From Tetmemena sp. SeJ-2015 (lineage: Eukaryota; Ciliophora; Spirotrichea; Sporadotrichida; Oxytrichidae): a stretch of 64,000 nucleotides of DNA. Shown here piece by piece: positions 1-12,105 of the stretch (the stretch's first letter is position 1; each line of letters starts with the position of its first letter). The stretch covers positions 42,837-106,836 of the forward strand of contig JAJKFJ010020934.1 of assembly GCA_027382625.1 (NCBI GenBank). The letters run 5' to 3'. A program made the position numbers and the translations under genes. The notes below the pieces were generated by a model that searched no databases, was not told where the DNA came from, and saw only the letters and a list, made by a program, of their open reading frames with translations.

Positions 1-3000
1 AGTTCGATGCTTCACTACGAATTTTGGAACCACTTACAAGATGAGTCTCCGGATCTAGTGAGGCTATCTTAGTAAGGAGCCAAAATCAACTAATCAATCA
101 TTCAAGTAGAAGATAACTGGAAGAAGCTGTCTAAGATGAGCACTAATACTCCAAAGGCTCTTAAACTTTATGCATCGTATCTAATAGAGATATTAAATGA
201 CAAAGAGACCGGAAATGAGCAGATGATAAAGGCAAAGGAGGCAGCCAATTTGAGGGTCAACTTTGAATTTAACAATGTTAACGAGGATTTTTCAGACTTG
301 AATAACTACGCTTAAGATGGAACTCCATGCATTTATATCTCTGGAGAGTAGGAAAGGCTAGGTATAGTCAATCAGTGTAATATGAGTTTGTGCAAGATTT
401 TTGGGTATACCAAGAAGGAAGATGTGATAAATAAGGATGTTGAGCTTCTAATGCCTAAACTCTACTCAGATAATCACAAGGACTTCTTAAATGTGAGCAG
501 CTAAAAATCAGCTGACTAGATTTCGAGCAGAGAGCGACAGGTATTTGGAAAGCACTTCTTCTGGCTACGTATTTCCTCTCTGGCTTTAGATAAAGAATCT
601 GCCAAGTCTGCTTAGTGGCAGGTAATACGTTGCTACATTTAAGGTAGAGAAGACAGGCATAAATAAAAATGTATGCCATTTGCTTCTAAACAAGAACAAG
701 GAGATTTAGGACATAACTCCCTCATGTCTCAAAATGCTTGGTATATCCTATGAAAAGATTAATAAGAAGATCATATTCTATGACATGCCCACTATCCTTC
801 CATAACTTTTCTAAGCCAATTAGCAACAGTATCAGAATAAAGCAGGAGCGGTCATTAATTTCTACGCTCCTAAAATAGTCGAGATAAGTGAGTTCAGAAA
901 GAAGCCATCCGATGACTATGAAATAGATGACAACGGAAGCAAAATGGGAAAGACCCACGGCAGTAACATTGATAACATGGGCGGGAACAACAATGATAAT
1001 GAAGACATGTCTTAAATTGAAAGAGGATCGTAGGAAGATAATGACAATGATGACAACGTATCCTAACTGCAACACAAGTCTTCCCGAAATGTGATAAGAG
1101 GTGCAAGAAGATAGGACTCAGATCATAATGGCCCAGATGATGATAACGATCCCAACTATTTCTAATACCAATATAAGGCAATAGGAGGTGACGATAAAGT
1201 GATTTAGTACCAGTGCAACTTGACTGAGGTCTACTTTGAGTTAATCAATTTGTCTTATGGCTATCACTTGAGAATAGAGAGCTTGCCAGATAAAAGCCAG
1301 CAGGATTAGGTTCAAAAGAAATTGACTTAGAATGCTTTCCAATTCTCATACGATCCCCTATATAAGAGGTTTGTCAGAGAACTTAGAGATTAGGAGAATA
1401 AAGACTTCGTTCTTGACAAGCACTTCCTTGAACTTAAACATCTTAAAGAAAAAGTTAGAGTGGAGAACTTGGAGGATGCTCAGATTTTAAAGATGGCTGG
1501 CCTCAGCTATATAGCATTCTTATAATTGCTACCTCATTATAGCAATTATTAGTTAAATTGTAAACAAGAAGCAAAAACAACAGGACAAACTTAACAGAGG
1601 TATGTCTGGGGGAGACGATGACGATGATGAGAATTAGTCAGAGGACGAGTCGAATGCCTCTGATGACTTCAAGAAACATAAAACTTAGACGAAAGACTTC
1701 GACAAAAATAACCCAAACAACCTTAAAGATGGCAAAAATTAAAACTATGAAATCTAATTTTATGAATATTAATCTTATAATCAGCTACCTTAGCTGCTCC
1801 TATACCAATGACTGTGATTAATAACAACAACATAGACTACCAAAAGATGCTTGTGGCTGGAGACGGTTTTGGAAAGGAGTTCTTAAAGGGAGAAATCGAG
1901 CGACTAATTAGAGTGCTACAGGAGAAATAATCCGTCTAGCTTGGTATTCACACTTTCATTAGAAACGATGGTCCTCGCAAGGGTTGGGAAGAGAGTAACA
2001 ACTAAAGAGCAGGTCTGTTTAGTGATAGAGCTGCAGAAATCCAAAAAATTGAAGAGGAAGAGGAGGAATAAGAAGCCAAGGAAAAGCACTCTGACAAAGA
2101 AACTGACTAACTCAAGGCAAATATAAAATCCAAGAAGGCTTTCTCAATGGCAATAAATGATAAGACTATGCCTTCTGCAATAAAACGCCTTTCGACCTTC
2201 GCACAAATCTTAGTGTTGTTCCTTGTTGCCATAGCAATTGCTGAGTATGCAATAATCTTTTCACTCTATTAAGATACCAAGACTAATTTCACTCTTATCC
2301 AAAAATCTTACCTCCGAACAGCTGAGCTCTAAAAAGTAGTTTATAATGCTCGGTCTATGATTCTAATGAACTAGGGTATCCTAACTAATTATCTTAACTA
2401 TGGAACAGCCTCTGCTTATGTAACAGCTATTTAGAGCGACTTGTCAGATTCTCTAGATTTAATCTACTCTATCCAGAATGAAATTAATCTCTCACAGCTG
2501 CCTATTTCTGATGAGTAAGATTAGTTACTGAATAATTCAACTGTCACTCTTTACTTCAAATAAGATGCAACTAGCATGAAGGCGCTCTAGTTCTCTCTAA
2601 CTGAATCCATATTGTAAATCTCTTCTACCATTTTCACTCTAAGTAACATGAAGTTGAGTGACTTCAATGAGACTAACGAGGATGTTTTCTTCTTGATGTA
2701 CAACTCCTTCGATTAATTTTACATGGGACTTGAGCTCTCTTCATAGTACTACGTTGACGAATTGAATGATAGATCGACCAGCAAAGAGGAAGTCACACTA
2801 TAACTAAAATTATATTAAGATTTATCTTTTAAATTTATAATCATCTTCATTTTGTCGATTATTGCAGAGGCCCTTTGTTTAGTAATTCTGTTCCCAGTCG
2901 TGCACTCGGTTAATCAATAAAAGGATAAAGTGCTCTCGCTGTTCTGCGAAATAGACAATTCAGTAATTAGAGTACTGGCGTTGAGATGTGAGAGATTTAT

Positions 3001-3080
3001 CAACAATCTGTAAACAGAGGAGGGCAATGACGATATCGACTCAAATGAGGACATTCAATAGAGTATTGTTATTATAGGAT
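1..3080 (+). CDS. PAS-domain TmcB-like membrane protein, 5' part (gene continues past element 1)
   Basis: Open from the window edge when TAA/TAG are read as Gln; the 5' end lies outside the window. Near 300-660 it has a PAS-like core (IVNQCNMSLCKIFGY, then SGYVFPLWLQIKNLP), followed by an acidic Asn/Asp-rich linker (about 950-1160). A hydrophobic segment near 2190-2270 (LSTFAQILVLFLVAIAIAEY) and another near 2825-2900 bracket an extracellular-type loop. PAS plus this membrane layout is typical of the large ciliate TmcB-like family (family knowledge). Its function is not established; a sensory or membrane-organising role is only inferred. The frame is broken twice by small pointer-flanked inserts (1510-1544 and 1786-1806) and once near 565. 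The in-frame TGA at 3078-3080 probably marks another IES, because family-like C-terminal sequence resumes at 7714-8811. Confidence 0.75.
1510..1544. other. IES, 28 bp, pointer TATAGCA
   Basis: TATAGCA occurs at 1510-1516 and again at 1538-1544. Deleting 28 bp (one repeat copy plus the AT-rich insert) joins SYIA to IISQIVNKKQKQQDKLNRG in one frame, whereas the unedited frame changes here. A 7 bp repeat at the exact frame break is strong evidence for a germline IES. Confidence 0.85.
1786..1806. other. IES, 17 bp, pointer TACC
   Basis: TACC lies at 1786-1789 and 1803-1806. Removing 17 bp joins SYNQLP to MTVINNNNIDYQ in frame. Without removal the upstream frame reaches TGA within a few codons. 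The pointer is short, so the exact boundary is less secure than the existence of the insert. Confidence 0.75.
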
Positions 3081-3440
3081 GAATACATTTAGGTGATTTC
3101 GAAAATAAAAACTCTAATATATTCAATTCTTTGGTTCATTCTAACTTAATATAATTTGCAAGTCTTTGGCGTAGGTTCTTGTTCTCTTCATTTAGTTCAT
3201 GTTTTATCTTTTATTACTTTTAGACATGCTTATTTACTCTTATATCTTATTTACATTCCCTCGCTTTGCCCTAAAGTTCATTTTAAGCATTAGTGCAGTA
3301 TATCTTACATTAGAAGAAAGGTAAGAGCACTCCCTCATGACTGTCTATGTCTGCTATCACAAAGACAGAGCTAATTTCTAGTATTTTCTTCAGTATTGAG
3401 AAGTTCCTTGCTGTTGGCTAATTTTAAAAACGAAATTTTT
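3081..3440. other. Interval before element 1: AT-rich sequence, then a probable MDS of the PAS gene
   Basis: From 3081 to about 3310 I see no convincing coding sequence. From about 3345 to 3424 one frame reads SMSAITKTELISSIFFSIEK and continues FLAVGQF, which looks like a coding block (MDS) of the interrupted PAS gene. It is separated from the upstream block by a TGA, so it would need another small IES. Element 1 starts immediately after this block. Confidence 0.4.
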
Positions 3441-3690
3441 GGGGGGTTGGGTCCCCCACCGCACGTGCGGTCCCGGCCCGGCAGGGGGGTTTCCCCACAC
3501 CGCACGTGCGGTCTGGGACATATGTGCGGTGTGGGGAAGTAGGTGGGTCCCCCACCGCACGTGCGGCTCCGTACCGCACATATATTGCCCCAGACCGCAC
3601 ATATATTTCAAGTCATCATAAATGTTCTCTGTATCTTAATCAACATGTTTCACACATAAATTTTAATTGGCTAGATTGGTGTTCTTACCT
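3441..3690 (+). repeat. Left TIR of element 1
   Basis: GC-rich outer part (3441-3605) with CCGCACGTGCGG near 3472, 3501 and 3556, and an AT-rich inner part (3606-3690). It is the inverted partner of about 7130-7439. Short translated runs such as CGPGP or RTCG repeats in this stretch come from the repeat, not from a gene. Confidence 0.8.
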
Positions 3691-4233
3691 TATTGCTGGT
3701 TTTTATGTTTAATGAGAAGAATATAAAATGAAATCAAGATGGATGACTTACCTTATTTCTGATCGGTTTGAGGTCCCCAACTACTACCACTGGTAAAAGG
3801 CCTAGCAGTATAAGTAGTAATCAATTACTTCAGTTAGCTTTTTCAGTTAGTAAAGTCCTCGGATCATTAAAGTGAGTTGATTGGATGAAGTTTTACTAGT
3901 TTAAATATATTTGATCACAGCCACTATGGCCACTCCTGAGTCTAAACACTAAAATCTCCCAGGCCTCATGATTACCCTATATGGATGTGATTCAGAGCTT
4001 GACTTCCCGGGAAAATTCACGTTGAAAATTGCCCATCCATCCGTGCCCATCTCCGATACTCCTATAGCTAGAAAAGAGTCAAGTAAAGTTTACCTGAAAA
4101 GGGGCCAAATATTCCCGATCCGAAGCGAGAAAGCAAGCCAACCTTTTGGATATCGACGCTTCGCTAAACCTCCCCACTCAATGGGAGAAAGGGAGGATTC
4201 TTGTATTCTCCCAGCGCTAGTCCCAGATAGCAT

Positions 4234-5238
4234 TCAAAGAAAAACCCTTACTTTCGCCACCTGCCAAAGGTTCTCTCTATATAACAAGCTTGGTTCAGCC
4301 ATACGCCCCAGGCTCCTCGTAGATCGTTATTTGCAATACTAGCGCTACATTTTGTCCCAGTGCCCCTCTTATTCCATCTTGGCAAGGTCCCCGACCTCGT
4401 TGAGATTTTCAAAGCTCACCCAGATAGTGGACTCGAGTCTGTGGCTCTTGAGCAGAGCCTCATTGATCTCTCGGAACAGGTAATCGTGCTCATCGAGAGG
4501 CAGGCTGGAATGGTCGAGTCCTAGATGTCAATAGTCTTTAACTCTCAATCAAAGATCTAGCCCCATAACCTCCTCCTACAGCACCTCTGCTATAGAGAAG
4601 ATGAGCATTTGGTCAGATGGCCGCAACTAGCTCACCACGTTCAAAGATGCTGCTATAAACTTTGTCATGCTGGCCCAGCTCTCCATAAACGCTTGGAATA
4701 GCTTAATTAGGTTCGAAGGAGGCTACCCTAAGTCAAGACGAGATACAACTCGCTACAGCAAAGGCTCTAAACCTGGAGGATTGTATAACTAAACAAACTT
4801 AAACCTTACTCCTATATAAGGAGGTCTCTAATGATGATTGATGCCGCCTTGAAGCCTCGAATAACCAATATCAAAAGTGCAAGTCCACCCATTTGAAAAA
4901 ATATTGAAGACGCAGATGTCGAGCTTTTATACCAACAAGTCTTTCGTGGCGTGGGGAAAGTACAAAAAATTTTTGTGCATTTGATCGTTGAGTACCATTA
5001 TGTCGAGCCCATATTTGTGGTTGCAATGCCAAGATTCTTGCATAAGCTCTGTTTAAAAGAAGATTAAAGCTTCAATTCCATCAAGGGCCTCGGTCAAGAG
5101 AAGAGAGGCAATTCTAAAGGGATACACTCAACAAAGATCAGGCCATATTCATTTACTCCAGTAGTCAATTGCAAGCAAGATGAATTTCATTCTTAGGAAG
5201 CGCAGACTTTTGTTCTGTTTAGCCTTTTTTTCATCCAT
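4234..5238 (-). pseudogene. Decayed ORF of element 1, function unknown (gene A)
   Basis: Reading the minus strand from an ATG at 5238 gives MDEKKAKQNKSLRFLRMKF and a long open stretch down to about 4548, broken only by two TGA codons near the start. A one-frame shift then leads into LDEHDYLFREINEALLKSHR and a downstream TGA at 4234. Amino-acid composition looks like protein on this strand, whereas the plus-strand ORF at 3968-4342 reads as its shadow. A phrase AIDYWSK near the N-terminus faintly recalls an integrase core, but no D-D-E set could be placed, so I do not assign a family. Confidence 0.4.
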
Positions 5239-5656
5239 TATAAATCAAATGTTCGAGTCCCGCAGCTACCTTAGGGCCCTGGGTGATGTGCGGGGAGGAG
5301 TGGCCTAGCATGCATCCCTTTTCCGGGGAGTGTGTTTTTCCAAGTTTTACACTCAATAAAAGTTTTGGTGATTCAAAGTGACCTGGAGTTTGGTTTAAAA
5401 GGGCGAATATCCCGTAAGAGCGAGACTAAGAGCAATACAAAGGATATCAGCAATAGGGACGACAGAGTATGAGAGAGTGATTATTATATTTAACTAAGTG
5501 CGTTTAAAAATCACCTAACTGATTCTAAGCAAATTACTCAGGTTGTGCCACTTCATTTTTTTTACCTTAATCGAGTGATGCAGGTGAAACCATACAGCTT
5601 AAAACTATAAGTTATCTCTATGTTCATTTATAATTATTAGTATAGTCTATAAAGTT

Positions 5657-6303
5657 ATGGATCCCTCGAATAATAAGACTTTCTTCTAGGTGAGCTCCTT
5701 TATCAAGAGTAAGAAGGAGCTGCATAAGGCCACACAGAAGAATGGCTACTTCTTGCCCAAGCTCATGAGTAAGGCAGTGGCCTAATAGAACCTACTGCAC
5801 GTGATTGTAGGCGTAGTTTGGTGTGCCCCGTATGAAGAATAAGACTACTGACTTGTCCCCTTCTCCCTCATCGGATATCTTATTTTCCAAGCCCTAGGAA
5901 GTTGCAAGGGGGGGACAAAGTGTGCATCTTGATGGATGAGTAGCAAATGGCTGATAGAGTGTGGCTCCTGACCATGCTTTCCATGTACAAGCCAGTCAAA
6001 GAGATCTTCAAGAAGGGGAAAAATTTTTCTGTTCAAGGTTTTCACTAGGCAGAGCCAGAAGACTGTGGATCTGTAGTGGAGCTTCCTTGAAAGGCAGCCT
6101 ATCTCCAAGACAAAGTCGAAGGCATAGTGATTTTTCTTCCTCAGCTAGAGCAAACAGTCGTAGAGGCTCCTACGCCTCAAGGACCAGAGGGTCAAGCTTG
6201 GCCTGCGTATGGAGACTCAAAAGATGTTAATAGCGTAGAGAAGGAAGAGCAAGCTGCAGCGACTATTTCGGAGGGTCAGTGTTGGGCCAGGCGGTCCTGC
6301 TGA
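5657..6303 (+). pseudogene. Decayed ORF of element 1, function unknown (gene B)
   Basis: The ORF starts MDPSNNKTFFQVSSFIKSKK with Gln from TAG, runs about 65 codons, then shifts frame into a second block (KVCILMDEQQMADRVWLLTM) and a third rich in Glu/Pro/Gln that ends at TGA 6301-6303. At least two frame changes or TGAs interrupt it. They may be small IESs or decay. I do not recognise the protein. It is probably transposon cargo or an accessory ORF because it lies between the TIRs and between two minus-strand ORFs. Confidence 0.4.
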
Positions 6304-6927
6304 CTCCCTTAGATGTACCAGTGCCGCTCGCCGTTGCGAATGTATGAGTAGCAGCTGCATGAGCGAAAGTATATCTCGTTCCTAAGGAAGAGCTTGGTTA
6401 GCGTGGCCGGGCAGACCCTGGGTGCATCTAATCGCACTTAGTAGAGTATTAGTCATTGCGCTATTTGAAGCTCGTGTATGCCATCTCTAGCAGGTTCTTG
6501 GCATAGGTGACGAGCGCCTCGATCTCACAGGGTATCTTCCGCACTCTTCAGTTCAATCTCCTCGATTCATGGATGAAATCGTTGCGGCGTTACCTCTGGA
6601 TGATCATCACGACAGTGCTGGCTTTGATGCTCATGGATTTGGCCACTTTATTGTAGCTGAGCAGGATTTTATGGTCATTGTAGACGGTCCCGTTGCGCAG
6701 CCTATGGCAAGTAACTACTGATCGGCTGTGTGCTTGGCTCTGATTCTCAGCTTCGGTGGACTCCACCTCTTTGGTAGGACTATAAGACTCGGACTACCCA
6801 TGCCTATAAAATAGGTTATGAGGTCTAGGTCTGGTATGTGAGGTGCGATATAGTTAAAGTTATCATAATATTAGAGGAACTCGACCAGATTCGGCTTGCA
6901 TTATCTGCTATCTTGAGTGGCGTTCAT
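6276..6927 (-). pseudogene. Probable Tc1/IS630-type transposase N-terminal region (gene C)
   Basis: The minus-strand ORF begins MNATQDSRQ. After a frame change it reads DHKILLSYNKVAKSMSIKAS followed by TVVMIIQRQRR, which looks like a helix-turn-helix of the Tc1/IS630 type. A further frame change gives ATLTKLFLRNEIYFRSCS and then RNGERHWYIQGSQQDRL, the usual linker before a DDE core. No DDE core follows on this strand; the next segment looks coding on the plus strand instead. It is therefore a truncated or broken transposase. Assignment rests on motif shape only. Confidence 0.4.
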
Positions 6928-7129
6928 TAATACAGATATTTCACACCTTACTATTAATTTAATACTAGAAATGAGTAACTACTCAATACTGATATAAACC
7001 AACTATTATTAGATATTATAAAATTTTTTATTGGTATAACTGCTTTTCCTAACATTTGTATATTGACAAATAAATTTATGACAATATACCAATGTTACAT
7101 AAAGTTTATACCCATTTAAATTTTTTTAA

Positions 7130-7439
7130 TAATATCTTAAGATAAGAAAACCAATCTAAGGCCCCATTAAAATTTATGTGTTTAAAACAGTTGATTAAGA
7201 TACAGAGAGCATTTATGATGACTTGAAATTTTATGTGCGGGCTGGGGGAATTATGTGCGGGACGGGCCGCAAAATTGCGGGGCCGGGACCGCACATACTT
7301 CCCCACACCCCCGTGCGTTTTGGGGCATATGTGCGGTGTGGGGAAAACCCCCGTGCTGTCCGGGACCGCACGTGCGGGTGGGCAAACCCTGTGCGGTCCG
7401 GGACCGCACGTGCGGTGGGGGGAAAAACCCCCCACCCCC
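7130..7439 (-). repeat. Right TIR of element 1
   Basis: Inverted partner of 3441-3690. The inner AT-rich part (7130-7225) matches the complement of 3606-3690; the outer part contains GTGCGG units and CCGCACGTGCGG near 7404. The two arms differ by small indels, so the element is not very young or the arms evolve by repeat slippage. Confidence 0.75.
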
Positions 7440-7713
7440 AAAAATTTCAATTAGTCGGATAAGTTATGTAAATTGTAGCTAAACCCAACAAATTTACCCC
7501 AAAAAAAGATAATATGCTCATTGGTTTTTTTTTTTAAGTAATTTATAAAGAGAAACTTTCGAGATGAGAGACGAACTTTAGAATTCCACTATTTGCCATT
7601 ATGAATTTTAAATAAGAAATTGAATTATTTTTTATTAATTTTAAATTAACTTTACTCCATTTAAATTTCAAATTATTTTTTTTTAAAAAAATTTTTATTC
7701 TCCTAATATTAAT
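7440..7713. other. AT-rich interval after element 1
   Basis: Contains homopolymer-rich AT sequence with no recognisable coding block. Coding sequence with the residue pattern of the interrupted PAS/TmcB-like protein resumes at about 7714. Confidence 0.5.
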
Positions 7714-8811
7714 ATGTTAATTTATAGAAATTTTATTGAGAACAATATAGCTAATGAGGAGGATGAAGAATACAGTTTGCTGTCAGGCACAGGTAAAAGA
7801 ATCAAGAAAGCTAAGGGAAGGACAAAGACTGACAAGAACTTCTTCCTGAAGTTTTTCCTCGCTCTCCTTGTCATTCAAGCCTATTACATCCTGAACTTTT
7901 TCCTTCAGAAAAATGCAGTAGACTCGACTCAAACTCTTAACTAAGTTCTCAATGTCACTGCTAGTGTAGAGCCATTCTACTGGTTTGCTCTAAACGTTTA
8001 AAGAGAAATGTTCTTCAATGCTTCAAAGCCAATAACTAAAAAGACCTCTATACTTGTTTCGATGCAGTCCATATACCAACTCTACGATTAAAACAACTAG
8101 CTTCAAGAAATTGAATATTTTTATCTCTTTCATTTAAATGCACTTGAATGATTAATCGACTCTAGACTCGGACTACTGGAGTATGTTTGAGCGAGTTATG
8201 AGTGATAATCTTTGCAACTCCTAAACTTATTTCAAAACTGCTGATGCTTGCGGAAACTTCAGCTCAGGCATTTTGCAGCAAGGCTTGCATGTTGTCATGG
8301 TGAACTATTTCTCAGGATTGCGCACAACTCTAAACAACTACCAAACTTACCTCAAGGCAGGCAACAGTACACTAATCAGAGGAATTTTTAATACACAAGA
8401 GTTCATTAATCTATGTAAGCTTCAATCTTAGTTTAATCTTTTTCTTAGATATTATTCAAAATTACATCACACAGGTTCTAATAAAATATTTATGATTAAC
8501 AGTAGGTTCAAATGAGGCAGTTAGTGAGCAACTTAGGCGACTCAATTCAAAACGAGTTTAGCTTTTACTCTGAGCGCAAGATAGCCCTGTTCATCGTGTT
8601 CCTAATCGCTCTTTTGATATCGTTCATAATTTTCTGGCTGCCATTCCTCAACGGCTTAAACTACCAAATTTACAAGACCAAGCTCATGCTAATGATTATC
8701 CCACTCGAGATACTTATGAAAATTAAGAACGTTGGAAAGGTACTACAGAGCTAAAGTTTCATATAAAGCAGCAAAAAGCGAAAAGCAGAGTCCTCAAGCT
8801 CGTCAGCGTGA
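7714..8811 (+). CDS. PAS/TmcB-like membrane protein, 3' part
   Basis: Resumes with a basic stretch (KRIKKAKGRTKTDKNF) and a transmembrane helix (FFLKFFLALLVIQAYYILNF), then an extracellular-type region with Asn/Gln-rich helices, a second helix (IALFIVFLIALLISFIIFWL) and a conserved-looking tail with a PLEILMKIKNVGKVLQ motif, a KKRK cluster and a serine run before TGA at 8809-8811. Blocks are in more than one frame: breaks lie near 8140 and at about 8415-8505. The second has GT and AG ends like an intron, but the join I tested did not keep the frame cleanly. Same strand and topology as the block ending at 3080, so I treat both as one gene interrupted by element 1. Confidence 0.65.
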
Positions 8812-8918
8812 ATTATTATCATACCTATATTTTAATGTAGCCTTTAAGTCGTTAAGCTTTCTTCTAAGTAAGATTGAGTGAGATCTAAATTATTTCACTA
8901 AAAATCAACTGGACATAT

Positions 8919-10110
<1,192 letters not shown>

Positions 10111-10270
10111 TAGATGATATATAAACTACAAAAATTCAATTATAAATACTAGAGTAATTATTGTACAAACATGTACATTTTGAAGAAAAATCTTTCATTT
10201 ATCTTTATTTCAATACTAACTACCTCTTATATATAATCTCCACTATAGAAGGAAAATTTAAGTGTAAATA

Positions 10271-11967
10271 ATGGCCTCAATGAAATCAAAAGCAGAACTT
10301 TTCGACCAAGGTCTCTTAGATCATTTTATTAAATAATCACAAATTACAGATGCTACAGAAGAAGACAGAGCCAAGCCTGTTGAGGCAACTTGTAACGCTC
10401 AGTTTCCCAATTTACATATCGACGCTGACAAACTTCTTAGTGCAGACAGTTAACTTAGTTTATTAAAATTTAAAATGGGAGAAACTTCTTTTTCGCAGGG
10501 TACTTTCACTCGTCAGTGATGGCAGGAATAGGACTTGCGTGTGTTTACATAAATTTGATGGTGTTTGCTGTGGGTACTGGTTTAAACTCAGCCATGTAGT
10601 CTCTCATATGCCAGAGCGAAGGTGCAGGAAATCATAGATCTAGCGCGCTATACGTAAATAAAGGAAGAATAGCTATCTCTATGTGGCTCCCTATCTTCAT
10701 CATTTCAAGTTTCTACTTTCCAAATCTACTTCTTTCTATAGATTTATTCACTAAATTGAACAATAGATTAATAAGTTTAAGTTTATCGGAATAGAGAAAG
10801 AGACATCGGAAGTAACTAATCTATTTATTTTAATTTCTGGTGAGGATGATCCCAGGACTCATTTTCTACAGCTACTTCGATCATATCAGACAATACATGA
10901 CTGCCCTCGGAAAGCCAAATACCTGTTCTATAATCCAAGTTGTGACTGTAGTAGTTCACGTCTTCCTTTCCTGGTTATTCATAGTGTAAATGAAGCTTGG
11001 AGTGCAATGGCTTGCCTATTCGTCAAGTTTGGGTTATTTCTTACAGTTCGTTGCTGCATATTTAATAGTCAAGTACGATTCTCAATATGCAGACACCTGG
11101 ATATTTATGGGCAGAGAAGCATTTTCTAATTACTTTGAATACATGAAGCTTGCGATACCATCTTTAATCATAACTTGCGTTGAATATGGAGGATTCGAGG
11201 TTCTTGCCATATTTTCTGGCTTGATTTCAGTATAATCAAATGCTGCCATGAATATGGTACTGAACACAAATATAATCTTCTTTATGCTTCCATAAGCAAT
11301 TAGCTTTTCAGCCACAACTATAATTGGAACTACGATTGGATAGATGAATTGGAAATTGGCAAAGTAACAATCTAGATACATAATCTCACTTTCCATGGGC
11401 TTTGCTTCATTAATGGGATTGATCCTATTCATATTCAGGTATTAATTTTCTAAGTTCTACTCCTAAGATGAGGAACTTGTTGAATTAGCAGCAAATACTT
11501 TCAAAGTGTCTGCATTTTCTCATGTAGTAGATTTCTTGTATGGCGTATAGCAAGGACCTATCAGAGCTCTTACAAAGTTTAATCATGCAGTAATAGGATG
11601 CGTGATTGCTTTCTACTTTATAGCTATCCCAATGGGTTGGTTCTTAGCTTTAAAGTGTAGTATGGGATTAAATGGTCTCTGGTTTGGAATAATCTTGGGA
11701 GAGATGTTCGTCATGATCTACTTCTTTTATCTTCTCAACTTTGGATTCAATTGGGAGAAAATAACCTTAGAGTGTGCCTAAAGAACTGAAAGAGACAACT
11801 AATATTCAAATTAGATGCTCCTCCAAGAGTCACAGACTATTATCGAATCACCTGACTTTAAACTTAATAAATAAACTAGATCCAATTATTAAACAGATGC
11901 TCCCGAGTAACTTTAAATCACTTATTGTTTTAAGTTTAAACAAGTCGAGTTAAAGTACATATCATGA
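10271..11967 (+). CDS. MATE-family multidrug/toxin extrusion transporter
   Basis: A polytopic membrane protein of the MATE family, which exports organic cations using H+ or Na+ gradients. Recognisable segments are GTGLNSAMQSLICQSEGAG, MIPGLIFYSYFDHIRQYMTA followed by LGKPNT, and paired hydrophobic helices through a GMNGLWFG-like segment (MGLNGLWFG). It ends at TGA 11965-11967 after a polar Gln-rich tail. ATG at 10271 opens a soluble leader. The sequence between the leader and NFFFAGYFHSSVMAG is too short to hold the first helix expected in this family. Frame breaks near 10510, 10760 and 10823-10836 are consistent with IESs. Divergently arranged relative to galE (start 10110), with about 160 bp between them. 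Confidence 0.85.
10823..10836. other. IES in the MATE gene, 10 bp, pointer ATTT
   Basis: ATTT at 10823-10826 and 10833-10836. Removing 10 bp joins ETSEVTNLF to LVRMIPGLIFYSYFD, the known MATE motif. A 4 bp removal using the ATTT at 10827 would also restore the frame, so length is uncertain but a frame-restoring micro-deletion is needed. Confidence 0.6.
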
Positions 11968-12105
11968 ATTCTTATTAACAGAACTGATGAAAATATTAAA
12001 AGTTCGCCGTCTTAATATCTTAATTTATTGCCACTATTTATTCTTAAAAATTTAAACATTTTACTTTAAAAGCGCCTCAAAAGCATAATAATTATTATAA
12101 ATAAC

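Larger units (their letters stand above)
3441..7439. mobile_element. Element 1: 4 kb TIR element with CCGCACGTGCGG-type ends
   Basis: The left end (3441 to about 3690) and the right end (about 7130-7439) are inverted copies. Both begin with a run of G, contain several CCGCACGTGCGG palindromes and GTGCGG units, and end inward in matching AT-rich sequence that includes AAGTCATCATAAATG on one side and its complement on the other. Flanks are GAAATTTTT on the left and AAAAATTTC on the right: palindromic rather than a clean direct repeat, though AAATTT is shared. The body is richer in GC than the surroundings and holds three decayed ORFs. It sits inside the PAS/TmcB-like gene, so it must be removed, or the gene is dead. 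The TIRs resemble those of the Merlin-like element at 24107-29526 in motif but not in full sequence. Confidence 0.8.

Noticed and set aside
3390..3712. Several overlapping ORFs on both strands through the GC-rich stretch (also 7106-7482, 24006-24420 and 29269-29759)
   Set aside because: They encode short repeated peptides in every frame and follow the CCGCAC/GTGCGG arrays of the TIRs; they are repeat translations, not genes.
3968..4342. 124-codon plus-strand ORF in element 1
   Set aside because: It overlaps a more protein-like minus-strand reading (LDEHDYLFREINEALLKSHR) and resembles no family; treated as a shadow.
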